This document shows, piece by piece, positions 11,101 through 22,147 of a DNA stretch of 64,000 bases (the first letter of the stretch is position 1; each line of letters begins with the position of its first letter). The DNA comes from Salvia splendens (Eukaryota; Streptophyta; Magnoliopsida; Lamiales; Lamiaceae). The stretch is from the NCBI RefSeq assembly GCF_004379255.2, contig NC_056049.1, forward strand, positions 4,774,001 through 4,838,000. The letters run 5' to 3'. The position numbers were made by a program, and so were the translations under genes. The notes beneath the pieces were generated by a model that made no database searches, had not been told where the DNA came from, and was given only the letters and a program-made list of their open reading frames with translations.

Positions 11101-12891
11101 CAGTGATCGGTAGTACTTTATTTTTAGTGAAGATGGTATCTTTTTTTTGACAGAATATGGAGGGTGAGATGCGATGGTGATGGTGGTTTGCGGAGGGTGT
11201 GCGGAATGATTCCGTTGGGCAGCAGTGTGGCTAGTTGCTGTGCGCGGGTGGATTCCCGTCGGGCAGCGACGTAGATGTGGCTCGATCGATGTGTCTAGTT
11301 GTTGTGCGCGGTGATTTCCCGTCGGGCAGCGACGTAACTATGGTTCGATCGGTGTTGTGGAGGGTGAGCTCACGATGAAAGCACCCGTTGTTAAGAATAG
11401 TCCTCCTTAACGTTGGAATTCCACACAATCAAGAAACTGAAGCCATAGTCGTCGAGCACCCAAGAGGTTTGGGTCGGCGAAGACGTCCGACAGAAGGGGT
11501 GCTGGGCGCGAGAGAGGTTCTCGTCGGCAGCGATAGATAATTAGAGTTTGGTGATTCAAGCCAAGTTGGGCGAAATACTGATTTCATTAATTGGTTGAAT
11601 GAATATTATGGAAGACTCCACACATATTATAAATATGTGTGGATACAAAAAAGATATGCTAAGTCCCTATAATATCTAAACAAAATAATAATAGTAGGTG
11701 GCGTTCGGTTGCCATGACTAATATCATGAGACTATCCATCTAGGATTAAGTTGTGGGATTATTTTAGTTGGAGGGGGGAGGCTATGACTAATTATCATGA
11801 GACTATCCGTCTAGGATTAAGTTGAAGGCTTCAATCTTATGAACCAAACATGATACATATTTAATCATAAGATTTAATCTTGTCAACCGAACACCCGTAG
11901 AAGACTAATATATGCAAATCCCTAATATATCTAAACTAAAGGAACGTTCGTATCAGATTCTTAAATGATGGAAACAACATACCATTAAAACAGACTTGAT
12001 ATTGTCAGTTGTCAACGGAATTTGGAGCGATCCATCGCCTTGTAACCTAAGAAGAACATCAAGAAGATTACCATCACCATCACCGTCACCTTCATCATTT
12101 CCCCTGGCATTTCTCCTCTCTTTAATAATGCTCTCCAATATCTTATCCAATAGCTCATGATGCCTCTCAATCTTCCTCCTCATCCCGCTGAAAACCCTCA
12201 GCAATCTCCACGACGGATAAACATCAACAACATTGAAGCAAGTCACAAACTCCTGAGCCTCTTTGATGATCGAATTCAATTCAAAAACTTCCCCATCGCT
12301 CTTCTTCCCAAACGCAGCCTTAACCATGATGTTCAAATTCGCGGCGGCGACCTTTTCCGTCAAATTGATCGCTTCTCCGGCGCGCATAGCCACCGATTTG
12401 CAGAGATTCGACACTTCCTCCTTTCGGATCGGCCGGAACGACCCCACGCGCTTCGCGGTGAAGAGCTGCAGCGAGCAGATCTTGCGCAGCTGTCGCCAGT
12501 AGTCGCCGTATGGGGCGAAGGCGATGTCGGTGTTTCCGTAGCAGTTGATCTCCGGGGCGAGGAGGGACGGCCGGGAGGAGAAGACGGCGTCGTTTGCTTT
12601 TAGGAAGTGTTCGGCGGTTTCAGGTGTGGAGACTACTAGGGCGGAGATTTCGCCGAGTTTTAGGTGCATTAAGGGTCCGTGTTTGGTGGCTAGGTTAGCT
12701 AGGACGTGGTGGGGCGGGGCCGAGCCGGAGAGGAGATGCAAGTTGCCTATAAAAGGCAACTTGCGGGGGCCCGGCGGAAGATTCTTATTAGAATATTTAG
12801 TTGTTTTGAAAAGCGCGAATATGAATATGAATATGAATACGAACACGAAAGTGGAAGTAAGGAACAGAATAAAGGAGAAGTCGAAGTCCAT
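8158..12891 (-). CDS. Cytochrome P450, CYP71D-like, two exons with an LTR element in the intron
   Basis: A microsomal haem-thiolate monooxygenase. Exon 1 is 12891-11983 (303 codons), exon 2 is 8775-8158, giving about 508 residues, a normal P450 length. Donor ATG|gtatgt and acceptor aacag are good and the junction is phase 0. Visible motifs: a hydrophobic N-terminal anchor, proline hinge LPPGP, WxxxR as WRQLRK, I-helix AGVESSTT, K-helix ETLR (about 363-366), PERF (418) and haem loop PFGGGRRICPA with Cys near 446. The CYP71D call rests on PHHVLANLATKHGPLMHLKL and the C-terminal LPHGIKPKDLDM block. CYP71D members often oxidise terpenoids; the substrate cannot be read from sequence. Two residues usually present before the I-helix glycines (D-x-F-x-x-G) seem absent at the exon junction. 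Confidence 0.9.
8776..9256 (-). other. P450 intron, 3' part
   Basis: AT-rich intron sequence between the retroelement and the acceptor at 8776-8778. No other element was recognised here. Confidence 0.7.
9257..9619 (-). repeat. 3' LTR (element sense) of the P450-intron retroelement
   Basis: 363-bp terminal repeat, without the MITE found in its partner. It contains the block AAGAGGTTTGGGTCGGCGAA shared with 11463-11482. Confidence 0.9.
9650..9991 (-). pseudogene. Retroelement 3' open frame ending in a FDPGG...SWFPP tail
   Basis: An open frame of 113 residues at the 3' end of the internal region, ending AFDPGGEASPKLL...ASWFPP. The same ending (TFDPGGDTSPKLL...LSWFPP) occurs in the frame of the element at 24456-25397, so this is a family hallmark. 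The function is unknown; no retroviral catalytic motif is visible. Confidence 0.6.
10013..11082 (-). pseudogene. Gag-like Arg/Pro-rich frames of the retroelement
   Basis: Two overlapping frames. 11082-10576 starts MSRNYTRVRRRVQ, has a short coiled-coil-like stretch (LEKIMARFDKLEFRLDSTD) and then an Arg/Pro/His-rich tail containing a TCWDRPHP motif. 10612-10013 is a second frame with an acidic C-terminal part. Between them, in another frame, lies PTCWDLPEVLHAQP, matching the CWDPPW-type repeats of the 24.3-kb element. The reading frame therefore appears broken. The N-terminal part may package RNA like a gag protein, but that is inference. Confidence 0.5.
11389..11955 (-). repeat. 5' LTR (element sense) with nested MITE
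   Basis: Terminal repeat matching 9257-9619, lengthened to 567 bp by the insertion at 11697-11896. Its outer end is 27 bp from the P450 splice donor. Confidence 0.9.
11697..11896. mobile_element. 200-bp MITE inserted in the LTR
   Basis: Ends GGTGGCGTTCGGTTGCCATG and TTGTCAACCGAACACCC are inverted repeats, with GTA duplicated on both sides; the empty site is seen in the partner LTR near 9561. Inside is a direct repeat built on GAGACTATCCRTCTAGGATT. The 3-bp duplication suggests a PIF/Harbinger-type (Tourist-like) origin, though TWA would be the usual target. Confidence 0.8.
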
Positions 12892-12983
12892 GAGGTAGGG
12901 CGGACTACAAACTTAAGAAGAGATTTATATTTTTTGAAATTGGAATTGATGAGATGGTGTAATTTGATTATTTGTGAATGATG

Positions 12984-12991
12984 TATTTATA
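12984..12991 (-). promoter_or_regulatory. TATA box of the P450
   Basis: TATAAATA on the minus strand, about 93 bp before the start codon, in a good position for a core promoter. Confidence 0.6.
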
Positions 12992-13565
12992 GGGGATGGA
13001 ACATATGTACGTTCTATAGTCTTTTGTGTGCCATTAATAACTTACTATTTTAATATATTAATTAATTATAATATTTTTTTTGTTATTGCATAGTAATCAA
13101 TCATGGTTAATTTTATAATAAGAAATCACAATTTAAAAATCATATTCCATAGTTTTGAATTTTTTTAGTTTTGAATTTTTTTGAATTTCGGTTGATTATT
13201 AAAAAAATATGCATATGATGTTTTCAAATTTTAATTTTTGTTATAAATGTCAATCTTAATATAAATGTTCGAGTTTTGGACTAGCCTAGTGGGCTAATCA
13301 GACTACTAGCAATAAAATTGCATAGATCAATTCAAAACATAATAATAAAAACTAGTTTTAATTACACAATGTAAAATATGTTTTCAATTATGGTAATTTT
13401 AATATATATACTTAAACTCAAAAATAATTAAATATGAAATGGTAATTTAAGATTTGCATAAATAAAATAAAACATAAACATATTTCAAGAAAGTTGAAAG
13501 TATGTTTCAGAATTTAAATTAACTACTCATAATTCATATATCTATTTTCATATTTATAGAATCTA

Positions 13566-13607
<42 letters not shown>

Positions 13608-15589
13608 TATAAAGTAGTAAGTTAACTTTTTTAATACTTATTTATATTATAAAAACAGGAGAATAGACAATATTTACATATGAGTCCAATCTATTGGGCA
13701 AGCCTATGGGATCCTCAGTAAGCCCTATTCAGGTGGCAAGTTAATCAGGTTGTAATTTTATCAGTTTAGAATTATTAGTTTTAATCATCAATATTTAGTT
13801 AGCTATACAAGTTAACTCATAAATTATTAGTTTTAATCATCAATATTTAGTTAACTCATGACTACATCTATTAGCTACTGATTAGGGATAAACATAAATT
13901 TGGCATTTAAAATTGATGTCTGATTATGGCGCAGTTCCAAAATTTGGCATTGGAAAGTTGCCTATACTCGACTAGAAACCATTTCAATTAGGTTAGATAA
14001 AAAATTTGGCGTTTATGTTTGTTTAATTTCATATGGTCATAACGTGCACACCTTTGATAAGCACGTGCAATTGGGTCAGCCGAGCAATGCCTGACCAGCC
14101 GCCAGCAGCGTGCGGTGCGTGCTAGGGCACGGTTTTGGGCCTTGCCCAGCAGCACCAACAACAGCCGACGGTCAACCCACAATTTTCGGGTTAAGGTTGA
14201 AGGCTCTCTCAATAGTTAGAGGTAAATTATTTGGATATCTTTTTCATGTTTTTTCGACAACATAAGTGTTGTTAGATATGTTAATTTTAATTGTTATTTT
14301 GGTGATTATCTAATAATTTGGTAGGTATATATCATGTGATGTTTGTTATTAGCTTATTGATTTACTTTTATTTTCGATTATTTGAACGTTTCTTTCCATT
14401 ATAACATTGATTTGGTATATTTTTTTGTCATTAACAAACATTGATTAATTTGTGGGCTAGCTGATGCTAGCATTTCTAATATTGATTATAGATTTAAATT
14501 TTTATCATTACCAAACATTACTAATTTGTGCACTGATACTAGGCCTAGCTATTGTGAATTATTTATGCACTTTTTTTAGTAGTGATAAATGTACATAATA
14601 ATTAAGATTGAAAAAATAATTAATTGATAATAATAAATAAATAAAATATTAAAATCAACTACTCTCCAAATCCTAGAATTCTAATCTACATATGCAAATA
14701 AATTATGTATAAAAAACAATGGAAAACATAGTTGTCTTGCTTTGTTTGATCGATGACATAGCTCCGTGATGGTATATGGATGTACTGGTGACTCAAAATA
14801 TGAGTTATGACTTGTGCGGAATGGCAGTATCTCCCAACACGAACCTTAGATGGCCTTCTACAATTGGAAAGAGATCGGGATTCAAAAAATCCCACTTTTC
14901 TAGCGATTCTAGTGGACTGTTGGATTGGTATAAGGTGAAGTCTGTGGTCCGCTGAGCGGGTTTTGTTCTCTCGGAACAATTATAGCGGACCGATGAGTTG
15001 GCAGTGTTGCGAAGCTAGTGGTTTGTTGTCTTGGTTTTGGACTCGAAGCAATTCTTGATTCTAAGGATGGTTCCAACGGGCTGCCGAGTTGGTCGTGTGC
15101 GAACTTGATTGACCGCCAACTTTGTAAAGGTCATAGTTCCGACTCCAAATTAGTAGTATGTACTTCCAATCTTGACGTTTTAGGAAGTCCTTTTATTTAT
15201 AAAGACCAAAATTAAATGATCATTTGATAGAAATAAAATCATGCAATATTCAATTAAATTAAATCAATATAATACATGCAAAAATCGTGCGGAAAAACAC
15301 AATATAATTCTATCTTACACACAATATTAGTATATTCATTCACATTTATTACACAATTTTAAGATGTACGATAACTCCTTAATTTTAATAGACAATTATA
15401 CCCATTCACATTAAAATAATTAAAAAATATATTAATCAATTGCCAAATAACATGAATGGTGCCATTTGATTAAAAAAATCTAAAGCATATAACATTGATT
15501 CTTAGTTCTTATTGCATTATGAAAATATGGAATAATTTTAAACCTTACATAACTATCTTAATTTTAATGAAATATCAGTACCCTTTTTA
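12992..15589. other. AT-rich intergenic region upstream of the P450
   Basis: No gene was recognised. It holds short open frames without domains (for example near 13988-14212 and 14686-14979), an AT dinucleotide run, and a local duplication around 13767-13859 (attattagttttaatcatca...). The 15240-15590 part is AT-rich and featureless. Confidence 0.5.
13569..13603. repeat. AT dinucleotide microsatellite
   Basis: An uninterrupted (at)n run. Confidence 0.9.
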
Positions 15590-15722
15590 GTATTATGACT
15601 TGAGGTATTATTTTTTAAATACATCAATATATAAAACATGTATATATATGGTAGATGCCATCACTAAAATTCACTTTCCTCGAGTTTTTAGATGTTTAAG
15701 ACAAGAGCAAACCTTCAAACAT

Positions 15723-15975
15723 ACTCCATCCGTTCCCTCATAGTTGAGGCAAAACTTTTCGACACGAAATTTAAGAAATAGATGTTGAGTATGTTAAATA
15801 AATAGATAAAAAAAAGTAAGAGAGAGAAAAAAGTAGAGAGAATAAAATAGAAAGTGAATAAAGTCAAAAAGAATAAAGTAAGAGAGTAAAGTAAGAAAGA
15901 GAAAAAAGTAACTATATATGAAAATGACTCAACTATGAGGAAACTTCTCGAAATAGAAAAATGACTCAACTATAA
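15723..15975. mobile_element. Stowaway-like MITE (family A), 3' end lost
   Basis: Starts CTCCATCCGTTCCCTCATAG like the copy at 4645, in the opposite internal orientation, but stops after CTCAACTATAAC without the terminal GGGAACGGAGGGAG. The end has been deleted or rearranged. Confidence 0.65.
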
Positions 15976-16181
15976 CAAGTTTGTATAATTCTACGTCATC
16001 CATTGGGCCATAATGTATTGGGCCAACCAGGATACAGTTTTATACTAGTAGTATTTAATTTTTCGAAGTCCATTAAGTCTCATTTGAAATGGGCCTTCCT
16101 TGATTGTGATCTGTCCACTTTAGATTAACTCCTCTCACAGCAAGAGGTGTTAAAAAATGGGAAAATACTAAACTATATACG

Positions 16182-16230
16182 TATATGGATATGGATATGG
16201 ATATGGATATGGATATGGATATGGATATAA
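16182..16230 (+). repeat. GGATAT hexanucleotide repeat
   Basis: About seven copies of tatgga; the matching place in duplication copy 1 (7360-7378) has about three. It expanded after duplication. Confidence 0.85.
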
Positions 16231-16394
16231 TTTAAACAGAGATGTCACAGAGGCCTGTGTATGCGGAGAAAATATTTATTGGTCCTTCCACACCACCATG
16301 GCACCATGAGGTGGTGTGTCCATCCAATTATTTATTGACAATTAGAAATTTAAAATGACACATATCGAACTATACATACAATTATTTAGGAAAC

Positions 16395-16749
16395 ATTCAT
16401 TATACCACTTTTATGGAAAATGCATAATATAAATATGGATATTACCAATATATTTTCAGCTTCTATATATATTTTATATTTATATTTGCACTTACAATAA
16501 TAATAATATCTAATATGTACCGCAATTAAAAATGTAATCCTACATCATTTTGTTAATATTATTTTATGTGTGTGATTTTCTTTTTCTTATTTTTATATAC
16601 ATAAATAAATATATGTATATATTACACATAATATAATAATAATAACTTATATGTACCGTTGATAAAAAAAAATGTTACTAACATTTGCGGGTATACTTTT
16701 ATGGGTATGATTGTCTTTTTTTCTTATTGATTATGTATATAAATAAATA

Positions 16750-16802
<53 letters not shown>

Positions 16803-17155
16803 GACGGTAATTTAAATTTATTTTCATATTGATCTACTTGAGTGAATATATAACCGTTTATATGCACTAAAAAAATAGAAAAATTACATTATAGTCATAC
16901 GTTTTTTTAATTTATGTTGTAAAATTTTTAGTTATATACATACACATATTTTTAGTTATAAAAAAGAAAGAAAATCATACACATAAAATAATAGTACTAA
17001 CAAAATGTTGTAAGATTGTATTTTTTATAGCGGTTGATATGGGATATTATTATTATAGTATGCGCATATATAAATATGAAATATATATAGGAGCTGAAAA
17101 TATATTGGTAATCCATATTGAGATTGCAATTTTTCATAAAAGTAGTATAAAAAAT
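16395..17155. mobile_element. Long inverted-repeat element, AT-rich
   Basis: Two arms of roughly 180-200 bp face each other: the left includes CCAATATATTTTCAGCTTC and ACATCATTTTGTTA, and the right holds their complements (GGAGCTGAAAATATATTGG, TAACAAAATGTTG). Between them is a second partial copy of the arm and a (ta)n run at 16751-16796. No coding frame. It interrupts a duplicated segment that continues at 17156, so it looks like a foldback or MULE-type element. The target duplication was not resolved. Confidence 0.6.
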
Positions 17156-17520
17156 GAAATATCATAATCAATTACCTAATACTAGAATATAACATCATTC
17201 ATAAATATTCCGAAGGAGTATAAGGGCATTTTTGTTGCTTTTTTATGTTTGGGGAAGGGGTGTTGGTCTTGGTTTTGTAGCTTGCTTCTCATTTGTCTAA
17301 CTCTTGGCTAGATATCCACTTTGTTTAGATATTGTTGTGTTAATGATCTTGTTGTTTGTATTTTTTAGATTGAATTTTGTTCTTTTAATATTTACCACCT
17401 TTTGTGGTTTGAGTTTTTTATCCAATAAAAAATGACCATCGACGATGTCTAGAGGTAACATATGTCATTTGTGCATACTCAATAATTTATAGAGTATTAA
17501 TACTCTTCCATTCCATGTTA
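17156..17520 (+). repeat. Segmental duplication B, copy 1
   Basis: Matches 30280-30560 joined to 31793-32110 (the latter copy is split by a probable Helitron). Shared blocks include GGCATTTTTGTTGCTTT, GATCTTGTTGTTTGT, TTTTGTGGTTGA and GTGCATACTCAATAATTTAT. Its first ~80 bp also match 7580-7680. Confidence 0.7.
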
Positions 17521-17861
17521 CCTGCACATTTAATTTTAGGTCATAAATTTTGGATTGATTTTTTAGTGTAATTAAATTAGAATTTGAAGTATAATGAGAT
17601 ATCACTTAATTAAGGAGCGCTTAACTTAATCTAACATATTAATTAAATACATTAATTCTAACTTCAACTAGAAATAGTGTAAGTAGATTGTGACGAGCCG
17701 AAATGGAACAGTGCAAGTAACATGAGACGGATGAAACACCAATGTATAATATGGCATCTATATTTTTCAAAAAATGCGAAGTATTTCAAAGTAAAATAGG
17801 AAGTAATTGGCATTGGTATAGTAATAAATGCGAATATTTTGAAATAAATACGTAATTGACT

Positions 17862-18439
17862 ATAGGGCTGGGTCGATACGATATATCGTATCGAAAATTT
17901 TGTATCGTTATCGTATCGAAAATATCGATATGAAAGAATTTTGTATCGAAAAAATTTTGTATCATTATCATTATACGTAATTTTGTATCGTTATCGTATC
18001 GAAAATATCGATATGAAAGGATTCCGGTATACCGAAATTTCGGTATGGATAACATCTATATCGTTACCGTATCGAAATTTCGGTATACCGTTCTAAACGG
18101 TATATCGAAATTAAAGGGATATCTATTTATATATTTTTAACTTTTAACCTTAAAAAATTAATTATATTATATTATTATAATCAATATAAACGATATGTAT
18201 CAATAATTCAATATATATTAATTTTCGATATATTTCGGTATACCAATAATATCGATATATATCGTATATTCGATATAAAACGGTATACTGCGGTATAAGA
18301 AAATTCATATCGTTATCGTATCGAAAACTTACGATACGGTATTGTATCGTACCGAAAATTTTGGTATACCAGAAATTCGATATTTTTCGGTACGATACGA
18401 TCGATATATCGTTTTTTGTGTATATATTTACCCAGCCCT
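17862..18439. mobile_element. hAT-type non-autonomous element rich in TATCG/CGATA
   Basis: Ends AGGGCTGGGT and ACCCAGCCCT, flanked by the perfect 8-bp duplication aattgact (17854-17861 and 18440-18447), the hAT signature. The interior is built of dense ATCGATAC/GTATCGAT-like units in both orientations and has no transposase. It sits in the promoter-side DNA of the DEFL pseudogene. Confidence 0.85.
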
Positions 18440-18556
18440 AATTGACTGTCATATTAATGTTGCATATTTTTCGACTCTTGCATACCGTAATTGATTGAGG
18501 CACTATATATTAGAGGTGGTCAATATAATTTACGAAGAAGGATCGAATTAAGTAAA

Positions 18557-18897
18557 ATGGCCAAATTATTTCTACTTCTCTTGCTTCTCGTATCAGGTAG
18601 TATATAAATATATTCTAGTGAAATTTTTTAAATATATTTTATTGGATAAATAATAAAATGTGTTTTGTAGTTGTGTTAGGTGCCTTTGTTGAAGTGAATG
18701 TGAAATATTTAATAAAATTGGAATGATACATAGAAGTGAATAGACACATAAATGTATGACTAAAATTGATAATAGATATTTAGATTGTAAAGCTAAGTGC
18801 AAGAGTAGATTCAAAAGTAAATGATATTGCATTTCCAATGGATTTGATCACATATGTATTTGCGTGCAATTGCAAACACGATTGTGCATCATTGTAA
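18557..18897 (+). pseudogene. Defensin-like gene, degenerate
   Basis: Paralogue of the DEFL gene at 23292. Exon 1 (18557-18596) encodes a start MAKLFLLLLLLVS signal peptide, followed by a donor gtagta and a 74-bp intron. Exon 2 opens at 18671 with VVLGAFVEVN, matching VAVGTIVEVN of the intact copy, but a TGA stops it after about 18 codons. Several conserved cysteines are lost upstream, while the tail (CVCNCKHDCASL in another frame) is still recognisable to 18897. Frame changes and the stop make a product unlikely. Confidence 0.8.
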
Positions 18898-20127
18898 AAT
18901 GCTGATTAGCTTAATTTTGTACGATTTCAATATAAGTTGAAATTTCATTTTTTTGGTGAATGTGATGTAATTTTGATTGGTGACTCTAATCACATCAAGG
19001 GGCTAAGATACGTGCCCACTCATCATTGAGTAAATATTCAGTAGCTCGGACTGACACATGCCTGTGTCCAATGGAATGAGAAGAGAAATTAAGAGACAGA
19101 GAATATTTTTTAATAATTGTATTAAATGGACATAATGAGGCTGGCCATAAACTGATTTATTTATTAAAAAAAATCGAACCGATTCAGTATTAATTGTGTC
19201 AACTAAAAGTCATCAAATGTTTTGGACGATCATACCCTTTAGTTTTATTGCAATTTTTATTATCTATGAAACACCAATACTTCATTTTTGTATTTTATTG
19301 TGCATTTACTTCTAGTGAACGTGTCTTAACAGAAATAATACATCTATGTTCAACCAAGAGTTCCGGTTTGCTTCTCCCTACTTCGCCGGAAAATTGATCA
19401 GATCTGGCTCCAACCTCCTCTTCGCTCTCCTCCTTATTCCGGTGACTCTCAACTCCCCTCCCTTTCTCCTAAAAAGCAAAAAGTGGCCAACTTAAAATTG
19501 AAGACAGTAAAATAAAAAATCTAATTTCAAGAAAAAAAGAGATTTGATTAATAATGGTGGTGATAGCCGTCAATTAAGAGTAATGGCTGGAGGGATGGAG
19601 ACGGTAAGTTGCATAGTGGCAGGGAATGAAGTGTCGGGAGATGGGGATATCAGTAATATATAAATAGTTAATTTTAAGTTATTTTTTTATTTTAAATGTT
19701 TGTATGAAAGTATCTAAAATAAATAAATTATGATCAAATTAAAACTTTAATTAAAACTAACTTTATATCTCCATTTTGCAAAAGTACATTGAAGAATTCT
19801 ATCATTGGTAAAGGGTAATTTAGTAAAAGTACATAAACATTAAATATATTTCTTGCCTATAATGACCATAATGCCCTATTATGGCCAGCCATAACGTGGC
19901 CACATAGCTTTTCCCATTTTTTAATTATGATTGACCACCTTTTTCCCATTTTTTAATTATGATTGACCACCTTTTTCCTCAGTTTGTATTTTAGTTCATT
20001 TGTATAAAAATGTAATATCAACCAAGAATAAATAAGTTCAACTTCTACCTAAATATTTTTGGAACATATGAATTATATTAAAGTTTAATTAATTGAATGG
20101 GACAGTTGATTAGTTCTACAAAAGTCA
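18898..20127. other. Intergenic DNA downstream of the DEFL pseudogene
   Basis: The part around 18960-19040 and 20050-20127 matches the 3' flank of the intact DEFL gene. A 31-bp direct repeat (cccattttttaattatgatt...) lies at about 19912-19975. Nothing coding was recognised. Confidence 0.5.
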
Positions 20128-22147
20128 GGCCATCCACAACGCTGTCTCTATACCGTCTCTTAAACCGTCTCTTAACTACTATTTGAGCACTATTTGAGGG
20201 CCCCACTGTCCTTTTTTCCTCCATCTCTTAACTAAGAGACGGAACCTGCAACGCTCCGTCTCTTAACCGTCTCTATACCGTCTCTTAATTACTATTCATT
20301 CAATTTAATTTATAAATTTTTTTTAAAACCCAATTCAATTTAAACAAACACACTTTATTAAAATTAAAACAACATTACAACTTAACATTAAAAAAACGAA
20401 GACATAATTAAAATTCTAAAAAAATAAAAATGACATAATTTAATCTTCTCCGCCAAAATTTTCCCAAATGTGCTCAATTAGATCCTCTTGGAGTTGGGTG
20501 TGGGCGCTAGAGTCGCGTGTCCTTGCCCGAATAGCCAACCGTTCTTGTATAGATGGATGCGCTCCACTTCGCGGCGGACTACTTGCGGTTGAGCTTCCGG
20601 GGGATTCGGGGTCGAACCAATTTCCGGCATCGGGTCCTTCGTCTCGGACAATCATGTTGTGCAAGATTATGCACGTATACATGATGTCGACCATGCTCTC
20701 CATGAACCACGAACGAGCCGGGGCTTTGATGATGTTGAAGCGCGCTTGGAGAACCCCGAACGCCCTCTCCACATCCTTGCGCGCAGCCTCCTGCTTCTGC
20801 GCAAAAAGAGCCTGCTTTGGGTTCGCTGGCCTGCCGCACGTCTTCACGAAGGTCGGCCACTTCGGGTAGATGCCGTCGGCGAGATAGTACCCCATTTTAT
20901 ACCGCCGGTTGTTGGCGACGAAGTTGATGGCCGGCGCTTTACCATCCAAAACTTCGGTAAAGAGGTCGGACTGTTGGAGCACGTTTACGTCGTTGTTCTA
21001 GCCAGGGACCCCGAAGTACGCGTGCCAGATCCAAAGTCGGTAGTCGGCAACGGCCTCGAGTACAAAATTGGGTGGGTGCCTTTGTGGCCGCTCGTGTAGG
21101 AACCCCTCCAAGCCACCGGGCAATTCTTCCATTGTCAGTGCATGCAATCGACACTGCCAAGCATCCTGGGGAATCCGTGCACTTGTTCGTGCAGGTTGAG
21201 GAGGAACTGACAATCCTCCGTGGTTGGCCTCCGGAGAAATTCGTCACTGAAGGCTGCCCGGACGCCTCTGCAGAAGTTGAGCAAGCACAAGCGCCCAGTG
21301 CTGTCTCCGATGTGCAGGTATTCGTCGAATATGTCGGCCGTTTGTCCAGTCGCAAGCTGCCGGATGGCTGCAGTACATTTCTGCAGCGTCGTGTGGCTGG
21401 GACGACCGACCGCGTCGAACCCTTCTCGGAAGAACTCCTCCCTGGCCGCCAAAGTATTCGCTATGTGGAGAAATAGCGGTTTCCGCATGCGGAAACGGCG
21501 ACGGAAATAGGTATCTCCCCAAATCGGGTTATCGCAGAAGTAGTCGCGTACTAACCGTGCGGCGGCTTCCTCCCGGTTCCGATTGATGTACTTCCGGGAG
21601 CATCGTGGGGGTGGTGCGGCTTCCTCCGCCTCTCGTCGTCGATCTTCTTCGAGTGATTGTTCCATTAATTGACGCATTTGCTCAAAAGGATCCATTTGTT
21701 TGAGTTGATTGAAGATGGAAATTGGAGTGATAGAGAGGATTTGAGAGGAATAGATGTGTGTTTGTGTTTGAAATGAGTATGAAATAGAATTATTTATAGA
21801 GTAAAAAAATTAAAAAATTTAAAAAATGAAAATAAAATTTAACGGTAATATTACCGTTTGAAAAAAAAATTTTAATTAAAATCGATTTTTTTAAAAAAAA
21901 ACGAATTATTGCGTCATCAGTGACGACGCCCACTCGCGGGCCAGCGAGTGGGCGTCACGCACGCATGGGGACGTGCCACGTGTCCCTGGCGCGTGACGAG
22001 CCATCTCGTCTCGTGTCTCGCCGAGACGAGCTACGCGACGAGACGGGCGCGAGATAGAGACGAGATGGGCGCTGCAATGCGTCTCGCGGGGGTCTCGTCT
22101 CTCCGAGACGAGACGCGAGCCCGGCGCGAGACGCGTTTTGGATGGTC
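20128..22147 (-). mobile_element. PIF/Harbinger element with decayed transposase
   Basis: Ends GGCCATCCACAACGC and, on the other strand, AGACCATCCAAAACGC form imperfect inverted repeats; TCA is duplicated at 20125-20127 and 22148-22150. Both subterminal parts are packed with GTCTC/GAGAC motifs. The interior encodes a DDE transposase fragment set on the minus strand. The insertion point is the DEFL 3' flank, between blocks that are contiguous in the paralogous copies. Confidence 0.85.
20440..21695 (-). pseudogene. PIF/Harbinger DDE transposase, three lesions
   Basis: Starts MDPFEQMRQLMEQSLEED at 21695. The family blocks are in order: YFRRRFRMRKPLFLHIA, DEFLRRPTTEDCQFLL, GSVDCMH, then VLEAVADYRLWIWHAYFG, DLFTEVLDGKAP, YLADGIYPKWPTFVKT, QEAARKDVERAFGVLQARF, and ILHNMIVRDE. 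Three breaks are visible: TGA replacing the Trp after GSVDCMH (about 21132-21134), a frameshift near 21065-21075, and TAG at 20998-21000 before NNDVNVLQQ. The enzyme cannot be made whole. A separate Myb-like second protein of autonomous PIF elements was not found. Confidence 0.9.

Larger units (their letters stand above)
9257..11955 (-). mobile_element. Non-autonomous LTR retrotransposon in the P450 intron
   Basis: Two LTRs (9257-9619 and 11389-11955) bound the element, each opening TGTTAAG and closing TATCA on the plus strand. The 5-bp target duplication gattc lies at 9252-9256 and 11956-11960. The polypurine tract at 9620-9632 places the element on the minus strand, the same sense as the P450. 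The LTRs differ at about 15 positions by eye, plus a 200-bp MITE in the right one. The interior (about 1.77 kb) carries only gag-like frames; no protease, integrase or reverse transcriptase was seen. It shares its 3' coding end and polypurine context with the element at 23962-25750. Confidence 0.9.
15590..16260 (+). repeat. Segmental duplication A, copy 2
   Basis: Direct, diverged copy of 6356-7420, with the same order of shared blocks. It lacks the family-B MITE but contains a family-A MITE, and a short GGCCCGTATAATACTAAACA segment of copy 1 is deleted here. Confidence 0.8.

Noticed and set aside
12157..12898. Plus-strand frames opposite the P450 first exon
   Set aside because: They are shadows of the minus-strand P450 coding sequence, which has clear motifs.
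18898..20127. Possible extra DEFL exon downstream of the pseudogene
   Set aside because: Only flank homology was seen; no cysteine-rich frame.
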